Source of the DNA: Larkinella punicea
GTDB taxonomy: Bacteria; Bacteroidota; Bacteroidia; Cytophagales; Spirosomataceae
Assembly (NCBI RefSeq): GCF_003334855.1
Contig: NZ_QOWE01000006.1
Coordinates: forward strand, 186,001-250,000
Length of the DNA: 64,000 bases
Direction: 5' to 3'
Part shown: positions 43,664 to 51,717 of the stretch, piece after piece
Layout: each line of letters starts with the position of its first letter
Position numbering within the stretch: position 1 is the stretch's first letter
Notes under the pieces: model-generated
Told to the model about the DNA's origin: nothing
What the model saw: only the letters and a program-made list of their open reading frames with translations
Databases searched by the model: none
Program-made: the position numbers and the translations under genes

Positions 43664-44908
43664 TTAAACCGGTTTTGAAAATTTGGAACCGAACAGAAAA
43701 ATGACCGCGTAACAAATAATCGGGAGGTAATAGGCCGCAGCCACATCGTATTCGGCGACGGCACCCATCGCAAACGGAAAGAGCGCACCACCGCAGACAC
43801 CCATCGAAATAAACGAAGCGGCTTGCTGCGTATGGGAACCCAGGTTTTTCAAACCCAGACTGAAAATGGTCGGGAACATGATACTGAAAAAGAAATTCAG
43901 CATCAACAGGGCGATAAAAGACGGCCATCCCCAGCTTTGAGCGATAATGAGACACATGACGATGTTGCTGGCGGCAAAGATCGCCAGCAGCGAATGGGGA
44001 GCGATAAAGCGCATCAGGAAAGTCCCGACAAACCGTCCGGCGAGCATGAGACCCATGAACAAGACCATGTAGTTACCGGCGGTTTCATCGGAAAAGCCCA
44101 TTTTTTCGTGGCCGTAATTGATGAAAAACGCCCAGGTACCGGCTTGTGCCGCGACATTGAAAAATTGGGCGATCACCGACCAGACGAAATGCCGGTGCTG
44201 AAAAAGGCCCTTTCCCGGTTCAATATCCACATTGACAGCTTCCGGATCAACGGCAGCCGCACCGTGCGGGTCGGTGAGGGCGGGCACTTTGACGAACGAA
44301 AACAGCACTGCAATCCCGGCGATGACGCTGCCAATAACGATGTAGAGCGTCTTGACCGATGTCAGATCCGTGCTGCCTTCCGTATTGCCTCTCAGCAGAA
44401 AATAGGCACCGATGGCGGGTCCCATGATGGCCCCCAACGCATTGAATGCCTGGGCGAAATTGATTCGCTGGTCGCTCGTGCGCTGGTCGCCGAGCGAGGC
44501 TACAAACGGGTGAGCCACGGTTTCAAGGGTAGAAAGTCCGCAGCCCAGGATGAACAGCGCCAGCCCAAAGTAGGTAAAGGAAGCCGCGTTGGCCGCCGGA
44601 ACGAACAGAAAGGCACCCGTGGCAAAAAGGCCCAGGCCCAGTAAAACACCGGCTTTGTAGCCAAACCGCTTCATGAAAAGACCGGCGGGAATACCCATGA
44701 CAAAATAGGCACCGAAAATGGCAAACTGGACGAAAGCCGACTGGGTTTTGGTCAGGCTCAGCACATGCTGAAAGTGTTTGTTGAGCACATCTCCCATCGT
44801 GATGGCAATGCCCCAGAACATGAACAGGGAGGTGACAAATACGAGGGTAATGAGGTATTTCTTATCGGTGAAAGCCGCTGGCTTTCGATTACTGACACTG
44901 GCCTGCAT
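43664..44908 (-). CDS. FucP-type sugar:H+ symporter (MFS)
   Basis: This 414-aa inner-membrane carrier has 12 predicted helices. FucP-family features are seen: FVTSLFMFWGIAITMGDVLNKHFQ in helix 1, QFAIFGAYFVMGIPAGLFMKRFGYKAG in helix 2 and loop motif, and LETVAHPFVASLGDQ, which follows the family N-P-F-V/H-P-F-V pattern. Members import fucose, galactose, glucose or N-acetylglucosamine with protons. No catabolic gene is next to it, so the sugar cannot be given. The gene ends just before the family A copy 4 repeat, and a terminator hairpin for the oppositely placed protease gene is 100 bp upstream of its start. Confidence 0.9.
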   Translation of the reverse strand: MQASVSNRKPAAFTDKKYLITLVFVTSLFMFWGIAITMGDVLNKHFQHVLSLTKTQSAFVQFAIFGAYFVMGIPAGLFMKRFGYKAGVLLGLGLFATGAFLFVPAANAASFTYFGLALFILGCGLSTLETVAHPFVASLGDQRTSDQRINFAQAFNALGAIMGPAIGAYFLLRGNTEGSTDLTSVKTLYIVIGSVIAGIAVLFSFVKVPALTDPHGAAAVDPEAVNVDIEPGKGLFQHRHFVWSVIAQFFNVAAQAGTWAFFINYGHEKMGFSDETAGNYMVLFMGLMLAGRFVGTFLMRFIAPHSLLAIFAASNIVMCLIIAQSWGWPSFIALLMLNFFFSIMFPTIFSLGLKNLGSHTQQAASFISMGVCGGALFPFAMGAVAEYDVAAAYYLPIICYAVIFLFGSKFSKPV

Positions 44909-45010
44909 AAGGAAGAGTTCGTTTAGATTCGGGTCAAGGGGTTGCTAAGACGTCAATTGAAAGGACAAGGTAACGCTTAATTTTAATTTGGTAAATGAAG
45001 CCCATAAAAA

Positions 45011-45039
45011 AGCCGACCCCTTGACGAGGTCGGCTCTTT
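45011..45039. terminator. AGCCGACC...GGTCGGCT hairpin with T tract
   Basis: 8-bp GC-rich stem 45011-45018/45028-45035 with A-rich and T-rich flanks (both strands). It lies between the FucP-like gene start and the family A copy 5 repeat and could stop transcripts from the downstream end of the protease gene or the upstream strand. Confidence 0.7.
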
Positions 45040-45121
45040 TGCCCCTAAATCCCCTGAAGGGGACTTTCTGCATCCATTTGATTCTACGTCCAAGTCCCCT
45101 TCAGGGGATTTAGGGGCAAAA
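45037..45121. repeat. Palindromic repeat family A, copy 5
   Basis: TTTTGCCCCTAAATCCCCTG and the matching complement flank a GCATCC-containing loop. Two compensating changes (CCCTGAAGG/CCTTCAGGG in place of CCCTAAAGG/CCTTTAGGG) keep the stem paired, which suggests the hairpin itself is selected or copied as a unit. It lies just after the protease stop codon. Confidence 0.9.
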
Positions 45122-45127
45122 TTCAAT

Positions 45128-46270
45128 CTATTTTTCGTGCTTAAACACCTTCACCATGTAGACGCTCTCCTGAATCTTCTTGATCTGATCCTTCCGCGCC
45201 AGCTTGGCGAGACCGTTTTTGCGGCTCATCCGGATCGAGCTGTTTTTGAGTGAGTCGGTCGGAATGGCGGAAATGGCCCGGAACAAATAATCCGTTTTGA
45301 TGGCAAACGTAGCGCCTTCCGTGGAGGTCTGTTTGCCGCTGATGATGCCGATGACGTTGCCTTTTTCGTCCAGCAGCGGGCCACCGGAGTTTCCGGGATT
45401 GACACTGATGGCCACCTGATACGCAGTGGAGTCACCCCGATACCCGGTTTTCGAACTCAGATAGCCTTCGCCGTAAACGATTTCTTCCCGTGGAAAACCC
45501 AGCGTAAAGACGCGTTCGCCGAGATCGGTCGGCCCGGCTTCAAAACCGTAAGGCAGGACGGTTTTTCCCCGAAAGGCACTGTCTTCGTGAACCTGCAAAA
45601 TGGCCAGGTCATATTTGCGGTCGGCGTAAACGACCTTCGCTTTGTAAATATCCCCGTGTGTGCTTTGGATATACACCGAGTCGGCATCCTGAATGATGTG
45701 CGTGTTGGTGACCAGGTACCCGTCCGGCGACAGCAGAAAGCCCGAACCGGCCACCTGACCCGGATTGATCTGCAAGGCGCGTTCGCGGGCGTTCAGATCC
45801 TGCAAAATCGCATTCTGCGAGCGCCGGATGGCCTGCAAATCCCGGCGCATCATGCTGTATTGTTCCTGCTGCTTGTGGCTCGACTGGTATTGCCGCACCA
45901 GCATCAGCGTTCCGAAGGTCGTGATGAGCGCAACCGATGCGGCCACCGCCAGAATGGGGCGGTAGGTTTGCCACAACTGCCGGATCGTTCCGCCGTTGCG
46001 GTGCAGTTTCCGGACTTTAGACACCTGGTTGGCTTCGTCCCGAACGGCGTCCATGTCCAGGCTGGCATGAATCCGGTTCAGACGGCTGCGGAAGTCAGTC
46101 CGCTGGCCATAATTTTTCAGGGCTTTCGCCAGTTGCTGTTGCTCATTGGCGCGCTGGGCCAAAACCGGGTCTGACCGACGGAGCATTTCAAATTCCAGCC
46201 GTTCCGTTTCCGTCAGCTCGTTCCGAAGCCATTTGTCAATCCAGTCGGTGAATTTCTGGTGGTCGATCAT
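45128..46270 (-). CDS. Membrane-anchored trypsin-like protease with anti-sigma-like cytoplasmic N-terminus
   Basis: The 380-aa protein has a cytoplasmic helical N-terminus of ~100 residues resembling anti-sigma proteins (KFTDWIDKWLRNELTETERLEFEML), one membrane helix at about 105-125, a coiled coil, and a periplasmic HtrA-like serine protease. The triad is H191 (VTNTHIIQDA), D221 (KYDLAIL) and S295 (NPGNSGGPLL). A PDZ domain is absent; only ~60 residues follow the protease. The start codon is 1 bp from the stop of an ECF sigma gene, so the two are co-translated. The likely scheme is a membrane sensor that holds the sigma factor and has its own protease (inference). Confidence 0.87.
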   Translation of the reverse strand: MIDHQKFTDWIDKWLRNELTETERLEFEMLRRSDPVLAQRANEQQQLAKALKNYGQRTDFRSRLNRIHASLDMDAVRDEANQVSKVRKLHRNGGTIRQLWQTYRPILAVAASVALITTFGTLMLVRQYQSSHKQQEQYSMMRRDLQAIRRSQNAILQDLNARERALQINPGQVAGSGFLLSPDGYLVTNTHIIQDADSVYIQSTHGDIYKAKVVYADRKYDLAILQVHEDSAFRGKTVLPYGFEAGPTDLGERVFTLGFPREEIVYGEGYLSSKTGYRGDSTAYQVAISVNPGNSGGPLLDEKGNVIGIISGKQTSTEGATFAIKTDYLFRAISAIPTDSLKNSSIRMSRKNGLAKLARKDQIKKIQESVYMVKVFKHEK

Positions 46271-46271
46271 C

Positions 46272-46847
46272 TTACTCCTCTTTAAAAACTGAAAAGAACA
46301 ACCGTTTTAGCCGCATCAGACACTTGTATTTCTGTGTTTTGGCATTGTCGGCGTTCGTATAGCCAAATTTTTCGGTAATGTCCTGCATCGACAGATGGCG
46401 GATGTAAAAATCTTCCAGCAACGTCCGGCAGGGTTCTCCAAGGCGGTCGAGCGAATCGGCCATCAGGTCGAACTGGCGGTCACGGGCCTCGTGATCAATC
46501 AGATCGTCATCCACATCGGCCAGGTCTTCGGTATCGATCAGCGAATGGCCGTTTCGACTCCGCTTCGATAACTGCTTGAGCCAGAGCCGGCGACTCACCG
46601 AATAGAGATACGTTTTTAACTGGCAATGCAATTCCAGCGAATCCGATGTCACTTTCTCGTACAGCACGATCAGCGTTTCCTGATAAATATCTTTGGCATC
46701 GTCTTCGCTGCCGCTGTTATTCTGGATCAGGTGTAATACCATCGGAAAATACCGCCTGTACAGTTCTTCCAGTATCTCGTCCGAACCGTTGGCTAAGCCT
46801 GCAAGCAGTTGGTCGTCAGATACATGCAAACGGTTGGACTCTGTCAT
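46272..46847 (-). CDS. ECF-type sigma factor paired with the protease/anti-sigma gene
   Basis: This 191-aa protein has sigma region 2 (LEELYRRYFPMVLHLIQNNSGSEDDAKDIYQETLIVLYEKV) and region 4 (LGEPCRTLLEDFYIRHLSMQDITEKFGYTNADNAKTQKYKCLMRLKRLF). The region 4 type with A-x-x-Q-K-Y-K-C-L is common in Bacteroidota ECF factors. The gene starts at 46847 and is the first of a two-gene operon with the membrane protease 1 bp downstream. A 61-aa lipoprotein gene lies divergently upstream; the 142-bp gap must hold both promoters and may be a target. Confidence 0.9.
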   Translation of the reverse strand: MTESNRLHVSDDQLLAGLANGSDEILEELYRRYFPMVLHLIQNNSGSEDDAKDIYQETLIVLYEKVTSDSLELHCQLKTYLYSVSRRLWLKQLSKRSRNGHSLIDTEDLADVDDDLIDHEARDRQFDLMADSLDRLGEPCRTLLEDFYIRHLSMQDITEKFGYTNADNAKTQKYKCLMRLKRLFFSVFKEE

Positions 46848-46989
46848 TGGTTCCTTGCATACTTAATACGATTCCGGGTCAAATGTAACCCAAAAATAAA
46901 TTTTAATTTTTCTGAAAAAAGATGGGTTACCTAATGGCCTTTCCCGTATTAAAGGTGAGATCTAAAAAACTTTTAAACTAACTACTCTC

Positions 46990-47175
46990 ATGAAACGTAT
47001 CGTTAAATCTGTATTGTTCGTTGCTACAATGGTTTCTTTGGCTGCTGCTTGTCAATCTAAAAAAGCTGAAGATACAACTTCAACGACGGACTCAACTGCA
47101 ATGTCTTCAGACTCTTCTATGATGTCTGACACGACGATGGCAACTGACAGCATGGCTGCTGATTCAGCAAAATAA
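46990..47175 (+). CDS. Small Ser/Thr/Met/Asp-rich lipoprotein
   Basis: This 61-aa product has the lipobox LAAAC with the lipid cysteine at residue 21 (KSVLFVATMVSLAAACQSKK). The remaining 40 residues are low-complexity, made of S, T, M, D and A (TTSTTDSTAMSSDSSMMSDT). Such tiny lipoproteins are abundant in this group and have no known function; a spacer or metal/oxidant-buffer role could be imagined but is not shown. It is divergent from the ECF sigma gene and followed by a strong terminator. The base composition (A/T-rich codons) differs from neighbours, as is usual for highly expressed small lipoproteins. Confidence 0.85.
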   Translation: MKRIVKSVLFVATMVSLAAACQSKKAEDTTSTTDSTAMSSDSSMMSDTTMATDSMAADSAK

Positions 47176-47198
47176 TTCTACGTTTCTATAACGTACGA

Positions 47199-47226
47199 AA
47201 GCCGCCCGGCAATGGGCGGCTTTTTT
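47199..47226 (+). terminator. Intrinsic terminator of the small lipoprotein gene
   Basis: GCCGCCC (47201-47207) pairs with GGGCGGC (47214-47220), followed directly by TTTTTT. Confidence 0.92.
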
Positions 47227-47265
47227 GTTTTTAAGCCTGTTCCCTTCGTTTCGACGCAATTCTAA

Positions 47266-47321
47266 TTTAGACTAGTAAAAAATAATACGGCTTAACAGTT
47301 GTTTATTTAGAAATAGTCTAA
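47266..47321. promoter_or_regulatory. Candidate iron-responsive (Fur-like) operator upstream of hmuT
   Basis: TTAGA-N5-TCTAA at 47307-47321 is a symmetric element 33 bp before the hmuT ATG. A related TTTAGACTAG half lies at 47266. Heme uptake genes are normally Fur-controlled, and similar TTTAGAYTGATTA half sites precede the TonB receptor gene. Assignment rests on symmetry and context. Confidence 0.5.
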
Positions 47322-47353
47322 TTAATTTGTGCTACCCAAACGACTGGTTCATC

Positions 47354-48214
47354 ATGGCGAAGAAACTTTATTGGCTTGTATTCCTTCTGACACTCCGTAT
47401 AGCAACGTTTGCGCAGGGCGTTTCGAAAACCGAGCGCATCGTCTCCCTGAACGGAACCCTGACCGAAATTCTCTGCGATTTGGGGCTGCAAAACCAGTTG
47501 GTCGGCGTCGACATCACCAGTACCTATCCGGCGGCTATGGAGAAAATTCCGAAAGTAGGCCACAATCGAAACATCGGTGCCGAAGCCGTTCTGGCCCTGC
47601 GTCCTACCGTCATCATTGGTGTTCGATCCAACGGAAGCATGGATCTGAAGCCGGAAGTGTTACAACAATTCAAAAGTGCCGGGGTGAAAACGCTGATTTT
47701 TGAGCAGGAAACGAATGTGGCCGGCACCAAAAAACTGATTACTGAGGTCGCGAAAGCCTTCGGTGCTTCGGCGAAAGCAGTGGCCCTCACCCGCAAACTG
47801 GATGCCGATCTGGCCAGGGTACGAAAACCGGCTAAAGTCCAGAAAGTACTCTTCATCTATGCTCGTGGCACCGGAACCATGATGGTTTCGGGCCGGAATA
47901 CGCCCATCGAGAAAATCGTCCAACTGGCCGGGGCGCAGAATGCCTTCAACGACTTCGAAAGCTTTAAACCGCTGACACCGGAAGCCCTGGTGAGTGGTAA
48001 TCCGGATGTGATTCTGCTGTTTACGAGCGGGTTAGAAAGTCTGGGTGGTATGGACGGTTTGCTGAAAGTGCAGGGCGTTGCCCAAACCAACGCCGGTCGG
48101 AATCGCCGGGTGATTGAGATGGACGGGCAGTTGCTGACCGGTTTTAGCCCCCGGCTTGGGCTGGCCGTGCAGGAGCTGAGCCGGAAACTCAGTCAGGAAG
48201 TATCCTTAAAATAA
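47354..48214 (+). CDS. hmuT: Heme ABC transporter periplasmic binding protein
   Basis: The ATG at 47354 gives a 286-aa protein with a signal peptide (KKLYWLVFLLTLRIATFAQ). The rest is the two-lobed helical-backbone binding protein of the cluster 8 type: ERIVSLNGTLTEILCDLGLQ, VVGVDITSTYPAAMEKIPKVGHNRNIGAEAVLALRPTVIIG, and VLFIYARGTGTMMVSGRNTPIEKIVQLAGAQNAF. The Y-A-R-G segment is where HmuT/ShuT proteins carry their heme-binding tyrosine. It is the first gene of hmuTUVS and carries heme from the outer-membrane receptor to the inner-membrane permease. The frame upstream to 47327 does not look coding. A Fur-like site lies just upstream. Confidence 0.9.
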   Translation: MAKKLYWLVFLLTLRIATFAQGVSKTERIVSLNGTLTEILCDLGLQNQLVGVDITSTYPAAMEKIPKVGHNRNIGAEAVLALRPTVIIGVRSNGSMDLKPEVLQQFKSAGVKTLIFEQETNVAGTKKLITEVAKAFGASAKAVALTRKLDADLARVRKPAKVQKVLFIYARGTGTMMVSGRNTPIEKIVQLAGAQNAFNDFESFKPLTPEALVSGNPDVILLFTSGLESLGGMDGLLKVQGVAQTNAGRNRRVIEMDGQLLTGFSPRLGLAVQELSRKLSQEVSLK

Positions 48215-48234
48215 AACGGAATAGACCCACACGG

Positions 48235-49353
48235 ATGCAAACGGATTTGTCCCCACTCGCAACGACCCAGCCGCTCCCGCAGGCTTCGCGGCCCGGCTTG
48301 TCCCGCTCCAAAGGCTGGTGGCTGAACGGCTTGCTGGCCGTCCTGCTGGTGGTCGTGATGATCTGGTCGGTGGGCATCGGTGCCGTGTCGATTCCCATTC
48401 CGGATGTTTTAGCCATTCTTCTCAAACAGCTTGGCTGGGAAGTGGGCGTCGTAGAACCGCAGCAGGAGACGGTTTTGACCGTCATCCGGTTGCCGCGAAT
48501 CCTGCTGGGTGTGCTGGTGGGGGCCGTGTTGGGAATTTCGGGAGCCGCCATTCAGGGCTTGTTTCGGAACCCGCTGGCGGACCCGGGCCTGATCGGTATT
48601 TCGTCGGGCGCATCGGTGATGGCGGTTTTGATGATCGTGTTGCAACTGCGGGTTTTCAGCGATCTGTCGTCGCTATCCGGTTTGTACGCGCTGTCACTGG
48701 CGGCTTTTGCCGGTGCGGTCGGCACGACGCTCCTGGTCTATACCCTGGCTCGTAAAAACGGCCGGACCGTGGTCTCAACAATGTTGCTGGTCGGCGTTGC
48801 CATCAACGTTTTTTGCGAAGCCCTGCGCGGACTGATGATGTATCTGGCCGATGACGCTCAGCTTCGGGCCATTTCCTACTGGAGTCTGGGCAGCCTGGGC
48901 GGTGCCAGTTGGGAGGTGTTGCAGGTCACCACGCCCTTTCTGCTGGTGCCGGTTCTGCTGATGCCGCGTCTGAGCAAACCCATGAACGCGTTCGCGCTGG
49001 GCGAGAGTCAGGCCGGACATCTCGGTGTGGATGTGTCAAAACTGAAACGGAATGTGGTCATTCTGGCCACGCTCGGTGTGGGGGTCGCGGTGGCGGTTTC
49101 GGGCGTCATCGGTTTCATCGGGCTGGTTATTCCGCATCTGATCCGGCTTGTTTCGGGTGCCAACCACCGCACGGTATTGCCCGGTTCCGCTTTGTTGGGA
49201 GCCATTGTCTTGACCTTGTCGGATCTCGTTGCCCGAACGCTGGTGGCACCCGCCGAACTGCCCATCGGAATCATTACCGGAATGATCGGCGCGCCAACCT
49301 TTCTGTTCATGCTGGTGCGGGGCGCGGGGCGAAAACCGTATACCGAAAACTGA
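48235..49353 (+). CDS. hmuU: Heme ABC transporter permease, FecCD family
   Basis: This 372-aa inner-membrane permease has about ten hydrophobic helices. FecCD signatures are LPRILLGVLVGAVLGISGAAIQGLFRNPLADPGLIGISSGASVMAV, the N-terminal GIGAVSIPIPDVL, and GVIGFIGLVIPHLIRLVSGANHRTVLPGSALLGA near the C-terminus, which contacts the ATPase. It carries heme across the inner membrane with HmuT and HmuV. It starts 20 bp after hmuT, in the same operon. The N-terminal ~35 residues are an unusual Pro/Ser/Gln-rich cytoplasmic extension of unknown meaning. Confidence 0.95.
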   Translation: MQTDLSPLATTQPLPQASRPGLSRSKGWWLNGLLAVLLVVVMIWSVGIGAVSIPIPDVLAILLKQLGWEVGVVEPQQETVLTVIRLPRILLGVLVGAVLGISGAAIQGLFRNPLADPGLIGISSGASVMAVLMIVLQLRVFSDLSSLSGLYALSLAAFAGAVGTTLLVYTLARKNGRTVVSTMLLVGVAINVFCEALRGLMMYLADDAQLRAISYWSLGSLGGASWEVLQVTTPFLLVPVLLMPRLSKPMNAFALGESQAGHLGVDVSKLKRNVVILATLGVGVAVAVSGVIGFIGLVIPHLIRLVSGANHRTVLPGSALLGAIVLTLSDLVARTLVAPAELPIGIITGMIGAPTFLFMLVRGAGRKPYTEN

Positions 49354-49376
49354 ATACCAATCAACAACGAAGTTCT

Positions 49377-50216
49377 ATGCTGGAAGCGCAACACATCACC
49401 TACCACATCAACCGGAAAATCCTGCTGGACGACGTGTCGCTGGCGGTAAGGCCGGGTGAACTGGTGGCGGTGGTGGGAGCCAATGGGGCCGGAAAATCGA
49501 CCTTGCTGAAAACCTTTAGCCGGGAACTGACGCCCACGCAGGGACTGGTGTTGCTGGATAAAAAACCGATCCGGGGATTTTCGGCCCTGGAACTGGCCCG
49601 GCGACGGGCGGTTTTGGCCCAGCAAAACCCCCTGGCTTTCGAATTCAGTGTCTACGAACTGGTGATGATGGGGCGGTATCCGCATTTTGAAGGTCACCCG
49701 CGGCCTGAAGATCAGGCGATTGTCGCGTATGCCCTGGAACGAACCGGTATTGCCCGTTTGTCCGGGCGGGCCGTGCCGACGCTGTCGGGCGGGGAGCAGC
49801 AACGGGTTCATCTGGCTAAAATACTGGCTCAACTAATGGATGCTGACGAACTGAACCAGTCCGGAGCGCCCATTCGCCAACCCAAATACCTGCTGCTCGA
49901 CGAACCGACCACGGGGCTGGATTTTTATTACCAGCACAGTTTGCTGGAAGTGGCCAGCGAGCTGACCCGGCGCGGCTACGGCGTCATCGCCATTCTGCAC
50001 GACCTCAATCTGGTGATGCAATACGCCGACAAAGTGCTGTTGCTCAAGGAAGGTAAGGCGCTGGCTTTTGGCAAACCGGCTTCTGTTCTGACCGCTGATT
50101 CCATTTTTAAAGCGTTTCATTTATCTGTACAAATCATTCACCAGCCGGAGCTGGATGGTCCGTTGATCGTTCACACCCGGCAGACTAGTCCTGTTCCCTT
50201 TCCTTCTCCAATTTAG
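49377..50216 (+). CDS. hmuV: Heme ABC transporter ATP-binding protein
   Basis: This 279-aa ABC ATPase has Walker A (VVGANGAGKSTLLK), Q loop (VLAQQNPLAF), signature LSGGEQQRVHLAKILAQL, Walker B (KYLLLDEPTTGLD) and the H loop (AILHDLNLVMQYAD). The QLMDADELNQSGAPIRQPK segment between signature and Walker B is typical of HmuV. A long open frame in the same phase runs upstream into hmuU, but the ATG at 49377 is the true start because the family begins MLEAQHITYHI and the upstream part is antisense-like. It powers the HmuTUV importer. Confidence 0.95.
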   Translation: MLEAQHITYHINRKILLDDVSLAVRPGELVAVVGANGAGKSTLLKTFSRELTPTQGLVLLDKKPIRGFSALELARRRAVLAQQNPLAFEFSVYELVMMGRYPHFEGHPRPEDQAIVAYALERTGIARLSGRAVPTLSGGEQQRVHLAKILAQLMDADELNQSGAPIRQPKYLLLDEPTTGLDFYYQHSLLEVASELTRRGYGVIAILHDLNLVMQYADKVLLLKEGKALAFGKPASVLTADSIFKAFHLSVQIIHQPELDGPLIVHTRQTSPVPFPSPI

Positions 50217-50228
50217 CGAACCAAAAAC

Positions 50229-51281
50229 ATGACAACAACCGTTCTGGATCTCAAAAAACAATATGCGGCTTTTAAGGCCGAAAATCCCAAAGCGCGCATT
50301 CGCGATGCGGCTAACCAACTGGGTGTCAGTGAAGCCGAACTGGTGGCAACGGGCCTGGGCGAAACCGCCACCCAACTGGAAGGTGATTTTCGCGAACTGC
50401 TGAAAGAGGTGCCGACACTGGGCTACGTCATGGCCCTGACCCGCAACGACAGCGTGGTTCACGAGCGAAAAGGCGAGTACCTCAACGTGTCATTCAACGG
50501 CCATGTCGGGCTGGTGTTGGGCGAACACATCGACCTGCGCCTGTTTCTGGCAAACTGGAAGTTCGGGTTTGCCGTCCACGAAAACGACCGCCGGAGTTTG
50601 CAGTTTTTTGCCGCAGATGGCGAAGCCGTTCACAAAATTTACCTGACCGACCAAAGCAACGGGGCCGCCTACGACGCGATGGTTGCCAACTACCGGGCGG
50701 CTGACCAGACGGGAAATCTGGACCTCGAGCCCAAGCCGGAAACCGTCGTTCCAACGCCGGATGCGGACATCGACGGAGCGGCTTTTCAGGAATCCTGGCT
50801 TAACCTGAAGGATACGCACGAGTTTTTCGGGATGTTGCGGAAACACAAGGTCTCCCGATTGCAAGCCATGCACCTGGCACCGGAAGGTCATGCGTTTCCG
50901 ATTACGATGGAAGCGGTGAAGCGTGTGTTTGCCGAGGTTTCCAAAACCGGGTTGCCGATTATGATTTTTGTGGGAAACCGGGGTTGCATCCAGATTCATA
51001 CGGGCGAAGTCCGGAAACTGGTTGCGATGGGGCCGTGGTTCAATGTGCTCGATCCGCAGTTCAACCTCCACCTGCGGGAAGACCATGTCGCGTCGGCCTG
51101 GGTCGTGAAAAAGCCCACGACCGACGGCATTGTCACCAGTCTGGAATTATACGACGCGGAAGGCAATCAGATTGCGCTGATTTTTGGCAAACGGAAACCC
51201 GGTATTCCCGAAAAAACCGAATGGCGCGACGTCCTTTTGCAAACGGTTTTGGCTCACCCTGTCAGCGGTCAAAGACCCTGA
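50229..51281 (+). CDS. hmuS: Hemin-degrading factor HmuS
   Basis: This 350-aa cytoplasmic protein has the tandem HemS/ChuS architecture: two related halves, the first with LKKQYAAFKAENPKARIRDAANQLGVSEAELVAT, the second with SWLNLKDTHEFFGMLRKHKVSRLQAMHLAPEGHAFPI. HmuS traffics or breaks down heme after import, releasing iron. It is the fourth gene of hmuTUVS, 12 bp after hmuV. The last codons and stop fall inside a 66-bp palindrome (51239-51304), so the C-terminal ...AHPVSGQRP is probably repeat-encoded and not ancestral. Confidence 0.93.
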   Translation: MTTTVLDLKKQYAAFKAENPKARIRDAANQLGVSEAELVATGLGETATQLEGDFRELLKEVPTLGYVMALTRNDSVVHERKGEYLNVSFNGHVGLVLGEHIDLRLFLANWKFGFAVHENDRRSLQFFAADGEAVHKIYLTDQSNGAAYDAMVANYRAADQTGNLDLEPKPETVVPTPDADIDGAAFQESWLNLKDTHEFFGMLRKHKVSRLQAMHLAPEGHAFPITMEAVKRVFAEVSKTGLPIMIFVGNRGCIQIHTGEVRKLVAMGPWFNVLDPQFNLHLREDHVASAWVVKKPTTDGIVTSLELYDAEGNQIALIFGKRKPGIPEKTEWRDVLLQTVLAHPVSGQRP

Positions 51282-51304
51282 CAGGGTGAGCCAAAACCGT
51301 TTGC
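51239..51304. repeat. Palindrome B2, overlapping the hmuS 3' end
   Basis: Perfect 27-bp arms 51239-51265 and 51278-51304 containing CACCCTGTCAG/CTGACAGGGTG. The hmuS stop codon (51279-51281) lies in the right arm. Confidence 0.93.
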
Positions 51305-51310
51305 TTTCCT

Positions 51311-51415
51311 CAGCGCCGGGCCGTCGTACGGTCGAAGACCCTGACAGGGATAGCCATTTGCAATTTATCAACGCCACCCTGTCAGGGTCTTCGACCGTGC
51401 GACGGCCCGGCGCTG
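51311..51415. repeat. Palindrome B3, 39-bp arms with one mismatch
   Basis: Arms 51311-51349 and 51377-51415 share CAGCGCCGGGCCGTCG and GGTCGAAGACCCTGACAGGG. The core is shared with B2 and with the 15338-15414 palindrome. It separates hmuS from the small 51439 gene. Confidence 0.92.
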
Positions 51416-51438
51416 ACAGGGTATGGATCCACACCCTG

Positions 51439-51666
51439 ATGAACGTACTGGTTTTTCGAACGAACATCAATTCCGGGCAACGGCTTCACAAAGCGGCTTG
51501 CCGGTTGTGTAAACTCCGGGGCATTTGCCGGTGGAGCGTCGATATGGAAGACCGTGACTGTGTGTTACGAATCGAGGCCCCGGAAGATTTATCGATCCCG
51601 CTGGATGAACAGGTCGTGATTCGCTTGTTGACCAAAGTAGGCATCGAATGTGAAGTGCTGTCCTGA
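51439..51666 (+). CDS. Small conserved protein, possible HMA-like ferredoxin fold
   Basis: The 75-aa product starts at the ATG 51439 (MNVLVFRTNINSGQRLHKAA); the longer open frame upstream is palindrome DNA. Strand/helix order and the closing QVVIRLLTKVGIECEVLS resemble the heavy-metal-associated fold of copper chaperones, but the usual CxxC is only loosely matched (C-R-L-C in KAACRLCKLRGIC). Related small proteins appear in Bacteroidota near transport genes. Location within the heme island suggests a metal or heme link; the function is unknown. Confidence 0.72.
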   Translation: MNVLVFRTNINSGQRLHKAACRLCKLRGICRWSVDMEDRDCVLRIEAPEDLSIPLDEQVVIRLLTKVGIECEVLS

Positions 51667-51717
51667 TCTAAAAACCGGTAAACCAACACCGTAGTAAGTA
51701 AAACCGTACCTGTAAAA

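Noticed and set aside
48909-50216. A single long frame covering part of hmuU and all of hmuV
   Set aside because: The upstream part is hmuU read in another phase; HmuV homology begins at 49377.
51184-51666. 160-codon frame extending the small HMA-like protein upstream
   Set aside because: The upstream part is encoded by the palindromes and hmuS in another phase; the recognisable protein starts at 51439.
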